DNA of 64,000 bases from positions 5,146,001 through 5,210,000 of the forward strand of contig NZ_AP022617.1 in assembly GCF_010731575.1 (NCBI RefSeq), read 5' to 3'. The notes below the pieces were generated by a model. The model made no database searches. It was not told the origin of the DNA and saw only the letters and a program-made list of their open reading frames with translations. The DNA is from Mycolicibacterium monacense. GTDB lineage: Bacteria > Actinomycetota > Actinomycetes > Mycobacteriales > Mycobacteriaceae. Position numbers and translations under genes: made by a program. Every line of letters starts with the position of its first letter. The first letter of the stretch is position 1. Positions 34,538 to 43,462 of the stretch are shown piece by piece.

Positions 34538-35740
34538 GTGGCGGGTCTGGTCGAGGCGCAGGTGTACTACGACCCCTACGACACCGACATCGTCACCGAT
34601 CCCTACCCCACCTACGCGCGGCTGCGCGAGCAGGCCCCGCTCTACTACAACGAGCGCTACGACTTCTGGGCGCTGTCCCGCCACGCCGACGTCGAGAAGG
34701 CGCTGCTGGACTGGCAGACGTTCTCCAACAGCCGCAGCGACATCCTCGAACTCGTCCAGTCCGAATACGACATGCCCAAGGGCGTGATGATGTTCGAGGA
34801 TCCGCCCGTGCACACGATGCTGCGCGGGTTGATGTCGCGGGTGTTCACCCCGCGGCGGATGGCTGCCATCGAGGACCAGATCCGCCGGTACTGCATCGGC
34901 TGCCTCGACCCGCACGTCGGCTCGGACGGTTTCGACGTCATCGCCGAACTCGCCTCGATGATGCCGATGCGGGTGATCGGCATGTTGCTGGGAATCCCGG
35001 AGTCCGAACAGGTTTCGGTGCGCGACGCCAACGACGCGAATCTGCGCACCAAACCCGGCGCACCGATGAAGGTGGCCGACCCCGACCGGATCGCCGACGG
35101 CCGGATCTACGCCGACTACGTCGAGTGGCGGTCGAAGAACCCCTCCGACGATCTGATGACCGCGCTGCTCAACGTCGAGTTCACCGACTCCGACGGGGTC
35201 ACCCGCAAGCTGACCCGCAGGGAAGTGCTCCATTACACGCAGGTGGTCGCCGGCGCGGGTAACGAGACGACCGGACGACTGATCGGGTGGCTGGCCAAGG
35301 TGCTCGCCGAACACCCCGATCAGCGCCGCGAGGTCTACGAGGACCGGTCACTGCTCAACCGGGTGGTCGACGAGACGCTGCGGTACGAGCCGACCGGACC
35401 ACACGTCGCGCGCTGGACGGCAAGGGATTTCGAGGCGTACGGCACGACGGTGCCCGCGGGCAGCGCGATGCTCCTGCTGTTCGGGGCGGCCAACCGCGAC
35501 CCCCGCCGCTACCCCGACCCGGACGCCTACGACATCCACCGCGACAACATCAGCCACCTCACGTTCGGCAAGGGTCTGCACTACTGCCTGGGCGCCAACC
35601 TCGCCCGCCTGGAGGGTCGCGTCGCGCTCGACGAGATGCTGAACCGTTTCCCGGAATGGGACATCGACTACGACACAGCACAACTCGCGCCGACCTCCAC
35701 GGTGCGGGGCTGGGAGAGATTACGGATCGTCCTGCGATGA
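34538..35740 (+). CDS. Cytochrome P450
   Basis: GTG 34538 is preferred (GAGG upstream; the preceding codons look non-coding); ATG 34484 and 34520 are alternatives. About 400 residues. I-helix VVAGAGNETTGRL, ExxR as ETLRYEP, and heme loop FGKGLHYCLGANLARLEGR with the thiolate Cys are intact. The protein is soluble, as is normal for bacterial CYPs, and needs an external ferredoxin; none is adjacent. Substrate unknown; the coupled SnoaL-like gene suggests a hydrophobic or polyketide/steroid-like compound. Confidence 0.94.
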   Translation: MAGLVEAQVYYDPYDTDIVTDPYPTYARLREQAPLYYNERYDFWALSRHADVEKALLDWQTFSNSRSDILELVQSEYDMPKGVMMFEDPPVHTMLRGLMSRVFTPRRMAAIEDQIRRYCIGCLDPHVGSDGFDVIAELASMMPMRVIGMLLGIPESEQVSVRDANDANLRTKPGAPMKVADPDRIADGRIYADYVEWRSKNPSDDLMTALLNVEFTDSDGVTRKLTRREVLHYTQVVAGAGNETTGRLIGWLAKVLAEHPDQRREVYEDRSLLNRVVDETLRYEPTGPHVARWTARDFEAYGTTVPAGSAMLLLFGAANRDPRRYPDPDAYDIHRDNISHLTFGKGLHYCLGANLARLEGRVALDEMLNRFPEWDIDYDTAQLAPTSTVRGWERLRIVLR

Positions 35741-36156
35741 CCGACGCCTTCTTCGAACTCACCCAGACCAAGGCCCGATACTGCTACACCCTCGACACCC
35801 GCGACTGGGCCGGGTTCGCCGATCTGATGGCCGAGGACATCGAACTCGACGTCAGCGAGGGCACCGGGGTGCCGGTGGTGCACGGCCGCGATGCCGCGGT
35901 CGACATGATCCGGTCGTCGCTGACCAATGCGCGATCGGCACACCAGGTGCACACCCCGCTGATCGAGGTCGACGGGGACGAGGCCCGCGTCATCTGGGCG
36001 ATGCAGGACCGGGTGATGTGGGAGAACGGGCCCGCGCTCACCGGGTACGGGCACTATCACGAGCGGTGGGTGCGCGGTGCCGACGGATGGAAGTTGGCCG
36101 CGCTGCGGCTGACCCGGCTGATCATGGAGTTCGAGAACGCCGATCACATGGCGTAG
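35737..36156 (+). CDS. SnoaL-like/nuclear transport factor 2-fold protein
   Basis: ATG overlaps the P450 stop (ATGA); 139 residues. TKARYCYTLDTRDWAGFADL, LDVSEGTGVPVVHGRDAAVD and HYHERWVRGADGWKLAALRL define the NTF2-like cone fold used by SnoaL cyclases, ketosteroid isomerase-like enzymes and dehydratases. Coupling to the P450 implies a shared pathway. The tail overlaps the convergent PPOX gene by 13 bases. Confidence 0.85.
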   Translation: MTDAFFELTQTKARYCYTLDTRDWAGFADLMAEDIELDVSEGTGVPVVHGRDAAVDMIRSSLTNARSAHQVHTPLIEVDGDEARVIWAMQDRVMWENGPALTGYGHYHERWVRGADGWKLAALRLTRLIMEFENADHMA

Positions 36157-36566
36157 CGGCGCACCGTCTCCGGGTGGATGACGAATCGGACCCAGTGCCC
36201 GTCGAGGATCCCGGCGAGGTCCCGCTTGCGCACCGGATCATCGAGGTCCCAGTAGCGAGCGGCGAGGCGGGCGGCCAGATCGCGGGCGCCGTCGGGTTCG
36301 ATCGTGACGCGTCCGGCAACCGACACCCACCGCTCACGCTCGTCCGCCGGTGCGGCGACCACCAGCGAGGCCCGAGGGTCGCGGCGCAATTGGCGGACCT
36401 TCACGCTGTCGGGGTCGGTGAACAATTGGATCGTGCGGTCGGTGGTGGTCTCGAACCACACGGGACGCGGCTGCGGCGGAGTCGGTCCGGCGGCCATGGA
36501 CAGGAACCCGAGCAGGGGGCGCCGAAGGAAGTCGAGATCCCCGTCGAGAAGCGTGTCGTCACTCAT
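36144..36566 (-). CDS. PPOX-class flavin/F420-dependent protein
   Basis: A 140-residue split-barrel protein with PRPVWFETTTDRTIQLFTD, VRQLRRDPRASLVVAAPADE and WVSVAGRVTIEPD, typical of the pyridoxamine-phosphate-oxidase-like family that in mycobacteria often uses F420. Substrate unknown. Convergent with the SnoaL-like gene and divergent from the AraC regulator gene. Confidence 0.85.
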   Translation of the reverse strand: MSDDTLLDGDLDFLRRPLLGFLSMAAGPTPPQPRPVWFETTTDRTIQLFTDPDSVKVRQLRRDPRASLVVAAPADERERWVSVAGRVTIEPDGARDLAARLAARYWDLDDPVRKRDLAGILDGHWVRFVIHPETVRRYAM

Positions 36567-36648
36567 GACCTCGATTCAACGCCGACTTCCCGGACAGTTC
36601 CATGGGCGAAAGGCTGGATTTCCTGTCTGATCGTCTAACCTCGTTTCA

Positions 36649-37590
36649 GTGGATGTGTTCGCTGACCTGTTCCGCGGGGTACGCGCCCACGGTTCGCTGT
36701 TCGGCAGTTCCACGCTGTCGCCGCCCTGGGCGCTGCACTTCGTCGACGGCGCGCCGCTGACCTTGTGCACGGTCTTGGGAAGCGGCGGCTGGATCGTGCC
36801 CTCCGACGCTGCCCCGCAACCGCTTCGCGCCTACGAGACGGTGGTCGTGCGGGGACCGTCGACGTTCACCTTCGTCGACGAACTCGACACCGGCGCCGAG
36901 CCGATCGCGTGCGGGCAGTTCTGCGCAACCCCCGAACTCGGCGGCACCCGACACCGACTCGGGTGGAACGACAACGGCGACAAGGGATTCGGCACGACCA
37001 CGCTGATCGTCGGTGCGTATCCGATGCACGGCGAGATCAACAACCGCCTGCTGGAGGCGTTGCCGGTCGCGCTGCGGGTGGAGGCCGGCGGCACCGGCGA
37101 CGCGGTGCTCGACCACCTCGCCGCGGAGGTCGCCCTCGACATCCCCGGGCAGCAGATCGTGTTGGACCGACTGCTGGACTGGATGCTGGTGTGCACGCTG
37201 CGCGAGTGGTTCGACCGCCCGAACGGCGAACCGCCGCCGTGGTGGGCCGCGCAGCGGGATCCGGTCGTCGGTGATGCACTGCGGTTGATGCACACCGATC
37301 CGGCGGAGCCGTGGACCGTCGCTTCGCTGGGGCGCCGCATCGGAGTTTCGCGTTCGACGCTGGCCAAGAGATTCAACGATCTGCTGGGCGAACCGCCGCT
37401 GACCTACCTGACCCGTTGGCGCATGACCGTGGCGGCCGACCTCCTGGTCGACGAGTCGGCCACCATCGCGCAGATCGCCGAACGGGTCGGGTACTCCGAC
37501 CCGTTCGGGTTCAGCGCGGCGTTCAAACGGATCCGCGGTGTCAACCCGAGCGAATTCCGGCGCACCGCCACCGTCGGCCGGCCCTCATGA
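36649..37590 (+). CDS. AraC-family regulator with cupin-type sensor domain
   Basis: GTG 36649; 313 residues. The N-terminal part (DLFRGVRAHGSLFGSSTLSP, GGWIVPSD) is the AraC_binding/cupin_6 domain, and the C-terminal hundred residues hold two HTHs (WTVASLGRRIGVSRSTLAKR; IAQIAERVGYSDPFGFSAAF) plus the closing RGVNPSEFRR. The stop overlaps the amidase ATG (ATGA), so it probably regulates or is co-expressed with the amidase. Confidence 0.92.
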   Translation: MDVFADLFRGVRAHGSLFGSSTLSPPWALHFVDGAPLTLCTVLGSGGWIVPSDAAPQPLRAYETVVVRGPSTFTFVDELDTGAEPIACGQFCATPELGGTRHRLGWNDNGDKGFGTTTLIVGAYPMHGEINNRLLEALPVALRVEAGGTGDAVLDHLAAEVALDIPGQQIVLDRLLDWMLVCTLREWFDRPNGEPPPWWAAQRDPVVGDALRLMHTDPAEPWTVASLGRRIGVSRSTLAKRFNDLLGEPPLTYLTRWRMTVAADLLVDESATIAQIAERVGYSDPFGFSAAFKRIRGVNPSEFRRTATVGRPS

Positions 37591-39305
37591 AGAGCGGCGA
37601 TGTGGTCGAGGCGTCCATCGCCGATCTGCGGTCCGCGCTCGACGCCGGGAAGGTGACGGCGGTCGGCCTGCTCGAGGCGTATCTGGCGCGCATCGCCGCC
37701 TACGACCACAGCGGCATCCGGTTGAACTCGATCGTCGTCCTCGACCCCGGTGCGCACGCCGCGGCCGCTGAATCGGACGCCCGCCGCGCCCGCGGCCGGA
37801 CGCTCGGACCGCTCGACGGGATCCCGTACACCGCCAAGGACAGCTACCTCGCCCGCGGATTGACCGCGGCCGCAGGCAGTCCCGCGTTCGCGGATCTGGT
37901 GGCCCAGCGTGATGCGTTCGCGATCGAGCGGTTGCGCGCCGCCGGGGCGGTGCTCATCGGCCTGACCAACATGCCGCCGATGGCCAACGGCGGTATGCAG
38001 CGCGGACTGTACGGTCGGGCCGAAAGCCCGTACAGCGCCGCGTATCTGACCGCGGCCTTCGGCTCCGGCTCGTCGAACGGTTCTGGCACCGCGACGGCGG
38101 CGTCGCTGTGCGCTTTCGGGCTCGCCGAGGAGACCTGGTCCTCGGGACGGTCACCGGCGTCGAACAACGCGCTGTGCGCCTACACCCCGTCGCGCGGGGT
38201 GATCTCGGTGCGGGGCAACTGGCCGCTGGTCCCGACGATGGACGTCGTCGTACCGCACACCCGGACCATGGCCGACCTGCTCGAGATCCTCGACGTCATC
38301 GTCGCCGACGATCCCGACACCCGCGGTGATTTCTGGCGGACCCAGCCGTGGGTGCCGGTGCCCGAGGTCGCCGACGTCCGGCCGCGGTCCTACCCGGCCC
38401 TGGCTGCGGGTCCGAAGGTGTTGGCGGGCAGACGGTTCGGGGTGCCGCGGATGTACATCAACGCCGACCCCGACGCGGGGACCGCGGAGTCGCCCGGCAT
38501 CGGCGGCCCGACGGGTCGTCGCATCGACACCCGGCCGTCGGTGCTGGCGCTGTTCGACGGCGCGCGCCGCGACCTCGAGGCGGCCGGCGCGTCCGTGGTC
38601 GACGTCGACTTCCCCGTGGTCAGCAACTACGAGGGGGACCGGCCCGGCGCCCCGACGATCTTCACCCGCGGTCTCGTCAGCCCGGAGTACCTGCGCCGCG
38701 AACTGCTCGACCTCTCGGCGTGGGCGTGGGACGAATTCCTCACCGCCAACGGCGATCCCGCCCTGCCCACGTTGCGTGACGTCGACGGTGCGCAGATCTT
38801 CCCGCACCCCGAGGGTGCGTTGCCCGACCGCTACGACGGCTTCGACCCTTGGTTCGAGGCGGACATCGCCGCCTACCCGCAGTGGGTGCGCGACAACCCG
38901 ATCGGATCGATGCTCGACATCCCCGGGCTCGCCGGCGGTGTGCGCGGACTGGAGGAGACCCGGCGGGCCGACCTCGAAGAGTGGATGGACGAGTTGGGGT
39001 TGGACGCGGTGATCTTCCCGGCCGCCGCCGACGTCGGACCCGCCGACATGGACGTCGACGCCGAATCGGCCGACCTCGGCTGGCGCAACGGGGTGTGGGT
39101 GTCCAACGGCAACCTCGTACCGCGCCATCTCGGGATCCCGACCGTGACGGTGCCGATGGGCACGATGGCCGACACCGGCATGCCGGTCGGTCTCACTTTC
39201 GCCGGCCGGGCCTACAGCGACACCGCGCTGCTGCGGTGGGCGTGCGCGTTCGAGGCGACCGGGGCGCGGCGCACGCCGCCGCCCCGCACGCCGCCGTTGG
39301 CATGA
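37587..39305 (+). CDS. Amidase-signature hydrolase
   Basis: A 572-residue protein with the amidase-signature triad: Lys in DGIPYTAKDSYLAR, the cis-Ser region GSGSSNGSGTATAAS, and the nucleophile Ser in EETWSSGRSPASNN, a variant of the usual GTDTGGSIRxPA. It hydrolyses an amide or a related C-N bond in the cytoplasm; the variant signature marks a subgroup of unknown substrate. Coupled to the AraC gene. Confidence 0.9.
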   Translation: MKSGDVVEASIADLRSALDAGKVTAVGLLEAYLARIAAYDHSGIRLNSIVVLDPGAHAAAAESDARRARGRTLGPLDGIPYTAKDSYLARGLTAAAGSPAFADLVAQRDAFAIERLRAAGAVLIGLTNMPPMANGGMQRGLYGRAESPYSAAYLTAAFGSGSSNGSGTATAASLCAFGLAEETWSSGRSPASNNALCAYTPSRGVISVRGNWPLVPTMDVVVPHTRTMADLLEILDVIVADDPDTRGDFWRTQPWVPVPEVADVRPRSYPALAAGPKVLAGRRFGVPRMYINADPDAGTAESPGIGGPTGRRIDTRPSVLALFDGARRDLEAAGASVVDVDFPVVSNYEGDRPGAPTIFTRGLVSPEYLRRELLDLSAWAWDEFLTANGDPALPTLRDVDGAQIFPHPEGALPDRYDGFDPWFEADIAAYPQWVRDNPIGSMLDIPGLAGGVRGLEETRRADLEEWMDELGLDAVIFPAAADVGPADMDVDAESADLGWRNGVWVSNGNLVPRHLGIPTVTVPMGTMADTGMPVGLTFAGRAYSDTALLRWACAFEATGARRTPPPRTPPLA

Positions 39306-39332
39306 TGGTCGCCAGTACTCACAAGAGACGAG

Positions 39333-39767
39333 GTGGCCGTGAAGCTCGACCTGTTGACCCCCGGCATCGAGGTGGGTCTGGTGACCACGAACCTCGACGC
39401 GATGGTGGCCTTCTACGAAGGCTTCCTCGAACTGCAACCCCAGGGTGTGGTCGAGTTCCCCGGCGGGTCACAGCGGCGCTACACCCTCGGCGGCGGCGTG
39501 CTCAAACTCGTCACTTACTCACCGCCGCCGGACCAGCCCGTCGCACCCGGCGGCGGCCGCGCGCAGGCCGGCCTCCGGTACTTCACCGTCGGCGTGAAGA
39601 ACCTGCGGGCCATCGCCGCCGCGTTCGAGGCATCCGAGTACGAGGTGGTCGAACCGGTCACCGAATTCGCCCCCGTGCCCGGCATGGGGTGGATGTTCGT
39701 CGCCGACCCCGACGGCAACTGGGTCGAACTGTTCGGCACCCTCGACGGAGCGGAGACCGCGCAATGA
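39333..39767 (+). CDS. VOC-superfamily protein
   Basis: GTG 39333 with GAGG upstream; 144 residues. GIEVGLVTTNLDAMVAFYEG at the start and MFVADPDGNWVELFG at the end are the VOC module ends, with the final Glu a metal ligand. It could be a glyoxalase, epimerase or dioxygenase-like protein. It overlaps the rhomboid gene by ATGA. Confidence 0.88.
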   Translation: MAVKLDLLTPGIEVGLVTTNLDAMVAFYEGFLELQPQGVVEFPGGSQRRYTLGGGVLKLVTYSPPPDQPVAPGGGRAQAGLRYFTVGVKNLRAIAAAFEASEYEVVEPVTEFAPVPGMGWMFVADPDGNWVELFGTLDGAETAQ

Positions 39768-40633
39768 GCTATCCCCAGTACCCGCAGTCACCCGCCCAGG
39801 CGCCGACCTGCTACCGGCACCCCGACCGCCAGACCTACGTGCAGTGCACCCGCTGCGGACGGTTCATCTGTCCGGAGTGCATGCGGTCGGCCGCCGTCGG
39901 GCACCAGTGCCCCGACTGCGTCGGCGAGGCGGCGCGGTCCGCGCCGCAGGCCCGCGCCCCGTTCGGCGGTCGGCTGTCGGACTCCAAACCGGTCGTGACC
40001 TACGCCCTCATCGCGGTCAACGTGCTGGTGTTCCTGATGCAGACGACGTCAGGGCAGTTGGAGCGCGAATTCGTGCTCTGGACGCCCGGCGTCGCCGACG
40101 GTGAGTGGTACCGCCTGGCCACGTCCGCGTTCCTGCACTACGGGGCGATGCACCTGTTGTTCAACATGTGGGCGCTCTACGTCGTCGGGCCGCCGCTGGA
40201 GATGTGGCTGGGCCGGCTGCGCTTCGGGGCGCTCTATGCGCTCAGCGCGCTGGGCGGGTCCGTGCTGGTCTACCTGCTCTCACCGATCAACGCCGCGACC
40301 GCGGGCGCGTCCGGCGCGGTGTTCGGCCTGTTCGGGGCGATGTTCGTGGTGGCCCGCAAACTGAACCTGGACATCCGCGGAATCGCGGCGATCATCATCC
40401 TCAACCTGGTGTTCACGTTCGTGTACCCGCTGATCAGCGGTCAGGGCATCAGCTGGCAGGGCCACGTGGGCGGGTTGGTCACCGGTGCGGCGATCGCCGG
40501 CGTGTACGCCTACGCGCCCGCCGGCCGCCGCAACCTCGTGCAGGGTGGCGTGACCGCCGCGGTGCTGCTGTTGTTCGTGGTGCTGATCTGGTGGCGGACG
40601 GAGGAGATCTTCGCGATGTTCGGCGTGCGCTGA
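39764..40633 (+). CDS. Rhomboid-family intramembrane serine protease
   Basis: A 289-residue protein. Residues about 15-52 hold a B-box-like zinc finger (CYRHPDRQTYVQCTRCGRFI, CPECMRS, CPDC). Six or seven helices follow with HLLFNMWALYVVGPPLE, catalytic Ser in AGASGAVFGLFGAMF and catalytic His in SWQGHVGGLVTG. It resembles the M. tuberculosis rhomboid Rv0110. It would cut membrane-spanning proteins; targets are unknown. Confidence 0.93.
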   Translation: MSYPQYPQSPAQAPTCYRHPDRQTYVQCTRCGRFICPECMRSAAVGHQCPDCVGEAARSAPQARAPFGGRLSDSKPVVTYALIAVNVLVFLMQTTSGQLEREFVLWTPGVADGEWYRLATSAFLHYGAMHLLFNMWALYVVGPPLEMWLGRLRFGALYALSALGGSVLVYLLSPINAATAGASGAVFGLFGAMFVVARKLNLDIRGIAAIIILNLVFTFVYPLISGQGISWQGHVGGLVTGAAIAGVYAYAPAGRRNLVQGGVTAAVLLLFVVLIWWRTEEIFAMFGVR

Positions 40634-40637
40634 GGCG

Positions 40638-40886
40638 TCAGGTGTTCGGGGTGGGGCTCTGCTCGGACTCCCACTTGGACTCCAGTGACCGGGTCACCTT
40701 GGTCCCCGCGGCGAACTCCTGCTCGAAGGTCTCGCCGTCGTCGCCTTCCAACGTGACCAGGTAGGAATCGTCCCCGTCGTTCTTGTGGACGACCTTGTAC
40801 GGCTGCGGCCCGGACCCGCGATCCACCGCGATGATGTCGCCCGGGGCGACTACGTCGATCGACTCGTCGGCGAACACGTTGCTCAT
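40638..40886 (-). CDS. Small conserved hypothetical protein
   Basis: ATG 40886 begins an 82-residue soluble protein (MSNVFADESIDVVAPGDIIA...); the longer frame to 40967 looks non-coding. The Gly-Asp-rich VDRGSGPQPYKVVHKNDGDD and LEGDDGETFEQEF suggest a small beta barrel. No family recognised. Convergent with the rhomboid gene with a four-base gap. Confidence 0.65.
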   Translation of the reverse strand: MSNVFADESIDVVAPGDIIAVDRGSGPQPYKVVHKNDGDDSYLVTLEGDDGETFEQEFAAGTKVTRSLESKWESEQSPTPNT

Positions 40887-40927
40887 GCGGCGGGCGTACC
40901 CCGGGTGCGCGGTCGGCCAAACGCGAG

Positions 40928-41152
40928 TCAGGTCATACACACGTCGCTGAACAACAGCACCGGCCACGAGGCGATCGACCCGAGGAACGAGATCGCCAGG
41001 TCGACCCCGTGCATATCGCTGAGGTGGTCGGTGTGCGTACTCGACCAGATGACGCCGATGATCAGGTACGGCGTCCCCAGGAGCAGACCGATCCCGATCA
41101 GCTCGGCGATGGTCAGCTTGTAACTGAGGAACCGGCGAAGCTTCGTCTCCAT
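40928..41152 (-). CDS. Small membrane protein, paralogue of that at 42,214
   Basis: A 74-residue protein with two hydrophobic helices (IAELIGIGLLLGTPYLIIGV and ISFLGSIASWPVLLFSDV). It aligns along its length with the protein encoded at 42,214-42,465: both have (I)A(E/D)LI, PYL(I/V)IGV and WPVLL. Function unknown. It diverges from the MpaB-family gene. Confidence 0.7.
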   Translation of the reverse strand: METKLRRFLSYKLTIAELIGIGLLLGTPYLIIGVIWSSTHTDHLSDMHGVDLAISFLGSIASWPVLLFSDVCMT

Positions 41153-41297
41153 GCGATGACCCTCCCGCTCACGTCAGATGTTAACGATCATTCGGAACCC
41201 CGGAGGCGCTATCGATCCCATTTGCACGGCCCGCACCCCACCGATGTTCATCGCCGATCGCACACCCCACCCCCGCTCATATGGAATGCTCGCACCC

Positions 41298-42209
41298 ATG
41301 GCACTGCCGCAGCAGAGCGGACGGGTCTCCGCCGCCGGGCGGACGCTGACGCTGGCCGACACCCGCATCACCGTCGACCGCCGCACCGCACGGTGGTCGG
41401 ACGACGAGGTGACCGCGACCGAGGCGATGGACTTCTGGTCGTTCGCCGCGGGCGCCGCCAACGTGATCATGCAGCTGTCCTGGCCGGAGGTCGGCTACGG
41501 CGTGGTGGAGAGCAAGGTGGATTCGGGCAACCTGCTCAAGCATCCGTGGAAGCGGGCCAGGACCACGTTCTCCTACCTCGCCGTCGCGCTGTTCGGCAAC
41601 GACGCCGACCGCGCCGCCTACCGCGCGGCCGTCGACGGCGCCCATCGCCACGTGAAGTCCACCGACGCCAGCCCGGTGCGCTACAACGCCTTCGACCGTG
41701 ACCAGCAGATGTGGGTGGCGGCCTGCCTGTTCGTCGGGCTCGAGGACGCCTATCAGATGCTGCGCGGCGAGATGACCGCCGCACAGGCCGAGCAGTTCTA
41801 CCGGTCGGCCTGGCCGCTCGGCACCACACTGCAGGTCACCGAGGACCAGTGGCCGCCCACCCGCGCGGAGTTCGACAGCTACTGGATCGGCGCGTGCGGA
41901 CGGGTGTCGATGGACGACACCGTCCGCGCCTACCTGACCGATCTGATCGATCTGCGGATGATCCCGGCGCCGCTGCGCTGGTCCTCGCGGCATCTGCTGC
42001 AGTTCCTGACCGTCGGGTTCCTCGCCCCGATCTTCCGGGAGGCGCTCGGGGTCACCTGGAGTGCGCGGGAACAGCGGTGGTTCGAACGGCTCTTCCTGTT
42101 CGTGGCCTTCGTCAACCGTTTCCTGCCGCCCTTCGTGCGCCAGGGCGGCAGCCATCTGCTGCTCGCGGACGTCCGCCGTCGGGTGCGCCGGCACCGTCGT
42201 CTGGTGTGA
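41298..42209 (+). CDS. MpaB-family oxygenase (DUF2236)
   Basis: ATG 41298 gives 303 residues; ATG 41283 or further upstream is possible. WSDDEVTATEAMDFWSFAAG, VIMQLSWPEVGYGVVESKVD, FGNDADRAAYRAAVDGAHRH and QMWVAACLFVGLEDAYQML fit the DUF2236/MpaB (latex-clearing-protein-like) heme oxygenase family, with candidate heme-pocket His and Arg residues in the HRHVKS region. Substrate unknown; related proteins act on rubber, lipids or mycophenolate precursors. Confidence 0.88.
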   Translation: MALPQQSGRVSAAGRTLTLADTRITVDRRTARWSDDEVTATEAMDFWSFAAGAANVIMQLSWPEVGYGVVESKVDSGNLLKHPWKRARTTFSYLAVALFGNDADRAAYRAAVDGAHRHVKSTDASPVRYNAFDRDQQMWVAACLFVGLEDAYQMLRGEMTAAQAEQFYRSAWPLGTTLQVTEDQWPPTRAEFDSYWIGACGRVSMDDTVRAYLTDLIDLRMIPAPLRWSSRHLLQFLTVGFLAPIFREALGVTWSAREQRWFERLFLFVAFVNRFLPPFVRQGGSHLLLADVRRRVRRHRRLV

Positions 42210-42213
42210 CGCC

Positions 42214-42465
42214 GTGCTCGCCGCGCTGCGCCGCCTCCTGTTCGCCGAGGTCAGCATCGCCGACCTGATCGAAACGGCGATGTGGCTGGCCGTGCCCTAC
42301 CTGGTCATCGGCGTCGGGTTCACCTTCCTGCACCCCGAGTACGTGCAGTTCTTCGAAGCTCAGCTGACGACACGCGTCCCGGCCGGAGCCGACCTCGCGG
42401 CGTTCGGACAGACGACACTGCTGTGGCCGGTGTTGCTGATCGCCGACTACATCTGCGCCGCCTGA
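42214..42465 (+). CDS. Small membrane protein coupled to MpaB gene
   Basis: GTG 42214 lies four bases after the MpaB stop; 83 residues with helices VSIADLIETAMWLAVPYLVI and FGQTTLLWPVLLIADYICAA. It is a paralogue of the protein at 40,928-41,152 on the other side of the MpaB gene. The arrangement suggests both serve the oxygenase, perhaps as membrane anchors. Confidence 0.75.
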   Translation: MLAALRRLLFAEVSIADLIETAMWLAVPYLVIGVGFTFLHPEYVQFFEAQLTTRVPAGADLAAFGQTTLLWPVLLIADYICAA

Positions 42466-42492
42466 CGGCACATCCACGCCATCATGGGCGGT

Positions 42493-43320
42493 ATGGCCGA
42501 CGACCCGCTGGACCAGCTGTACGCGGTGGCGCCCGAGGAGTTCACCGCGTTGCGCACCCGGCTGGCCGCCGAGGCCAAGAAACGCGGCGACGCGGCGGAG
42601 GCCAAACGGATCGGCGCGGCGCGCAAGCCGACGGTGTCAGCGGCGGTGGTCAACCGGCTGGTCCACCACGACGCCGAGGTCGTCGACCGGCTGGCTGAAC
42701 TCGGCGAGGAACTGCGCGGCGCGCACACCGCCATGGACGGCGAACGCATCCGCGAACTGTCGGCACGGCAGCGCAAGTTGATCGAACAGCTGACCAGGGC
42801 CGCCCTCGAGGTGTCCGGCGTCGGCGCCCCGTCGGCCGCGCTGCGTGACGACGTCACCGACACCCTGCACGCGGCGATCGCCGACCCGGGCGTCAGGTCC
42901 CGGCTCGGCCGTCTCGCCAAGGCCGAGCACTGGTCGGGTTTCGGCGATGCCGAGATGGTGTTCGCCGAACCAACGAAGAAGGCCACCCCGAAGAAGACCG
43001 AGCAGAAGAAACCCGACAGGAAACCGGAGAAGCCCGCGGCGGACAGCGGCGAGCAGGAGCGCAGGCGCAGACGCGACAAGGCCAAGGCCGTGCTGGCGGC
43101 GGCCGAACATGCGAAGGCCGGGGCCGACGACACGATGGCGGACCGGCAGAGCGACCTGGCCACCGCCCGGTTGCGGGTCGAGGATGCGAAGGAGCGCCTG
43201 GCCAAAGCCGAGCACGCACTCGCCGAGGCCGACGCCGCCTATGAGGACGCCAAGCGCGCCAGCCGCGAAGCCGGTGAGGTGGTCAAGGCGGCGAAACAGC
43301 AACTGCGCGACGAGGCCTGA
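42493..43320 (+). CDS. Coiled-coil hypothetical protein
   Basis: Start at ATG 42493 (275 residues) or 42484. Residues 1-155 are helical with ARKPTVSAAVVNRLVHHDAE and LRDDVTDTLHAAIADPGVRS; a Lys/Pro-rich linker (KKATPKKTEQKKPDRKPEKP) leads to a long charged coiled coil (about 180-275). The N-terminal part is familiar from uncharacterised mycobacterial proteins; a nucleic-acid or cytoskeletal role is possible from the charge but not shown. Confidence 0.7.
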   Translation: MADDPLDQLYAVAPEEFTALRTRLAAEAKKRGDAAEAKRIGAARKPTVSAAVVNRLVHHDAEVVDRLAELGEELRGAHTAMDGERIRELSARQRKLIEQLTRAALEVSGVGAPSAALRDDVTDTLHAAIADPGVRSRLGRLAKAEHWSGFGDAEMVFAEPTKKATPKKTEQKKPDRKPEKPAADSGEQERRRRRDKAKAVLAAAEHAKAGADDTMADRQSDLATARLRVEDAKERLAKAEHALAEADAAYEDAKRASREAGEVVKAAKQQLRDEA

Positions 43321-43412
43321 CCGATTAACCTCGATCGGCGAGCGTCAAACGTCAGTTTGCGGGGATATTCCGAAAAGTGGCGCGCATCATGCTCTTTGGG
43401 CTGGGGTGTCGT

Positions 43413-43425
43413 TCACTACAAGTGA
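43413..43425. promoter_or_regulatory. Inverted repeat before MMPL gene
   Basis: TCACTACAAGTGA has perfect five-base arms around three bases, and CTCGCGTACTGCGAG (43433-43447) is a second inverted repeat eight bases further on, 15 bases before the ATG. Side-by-side repeats suggest a repressor site for the transporter. Confidence 0.45.
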
Positions 43426-43462
43426 TAGCCGACTCGCGTACTGCGAGCCTACTCTCAGTTTC

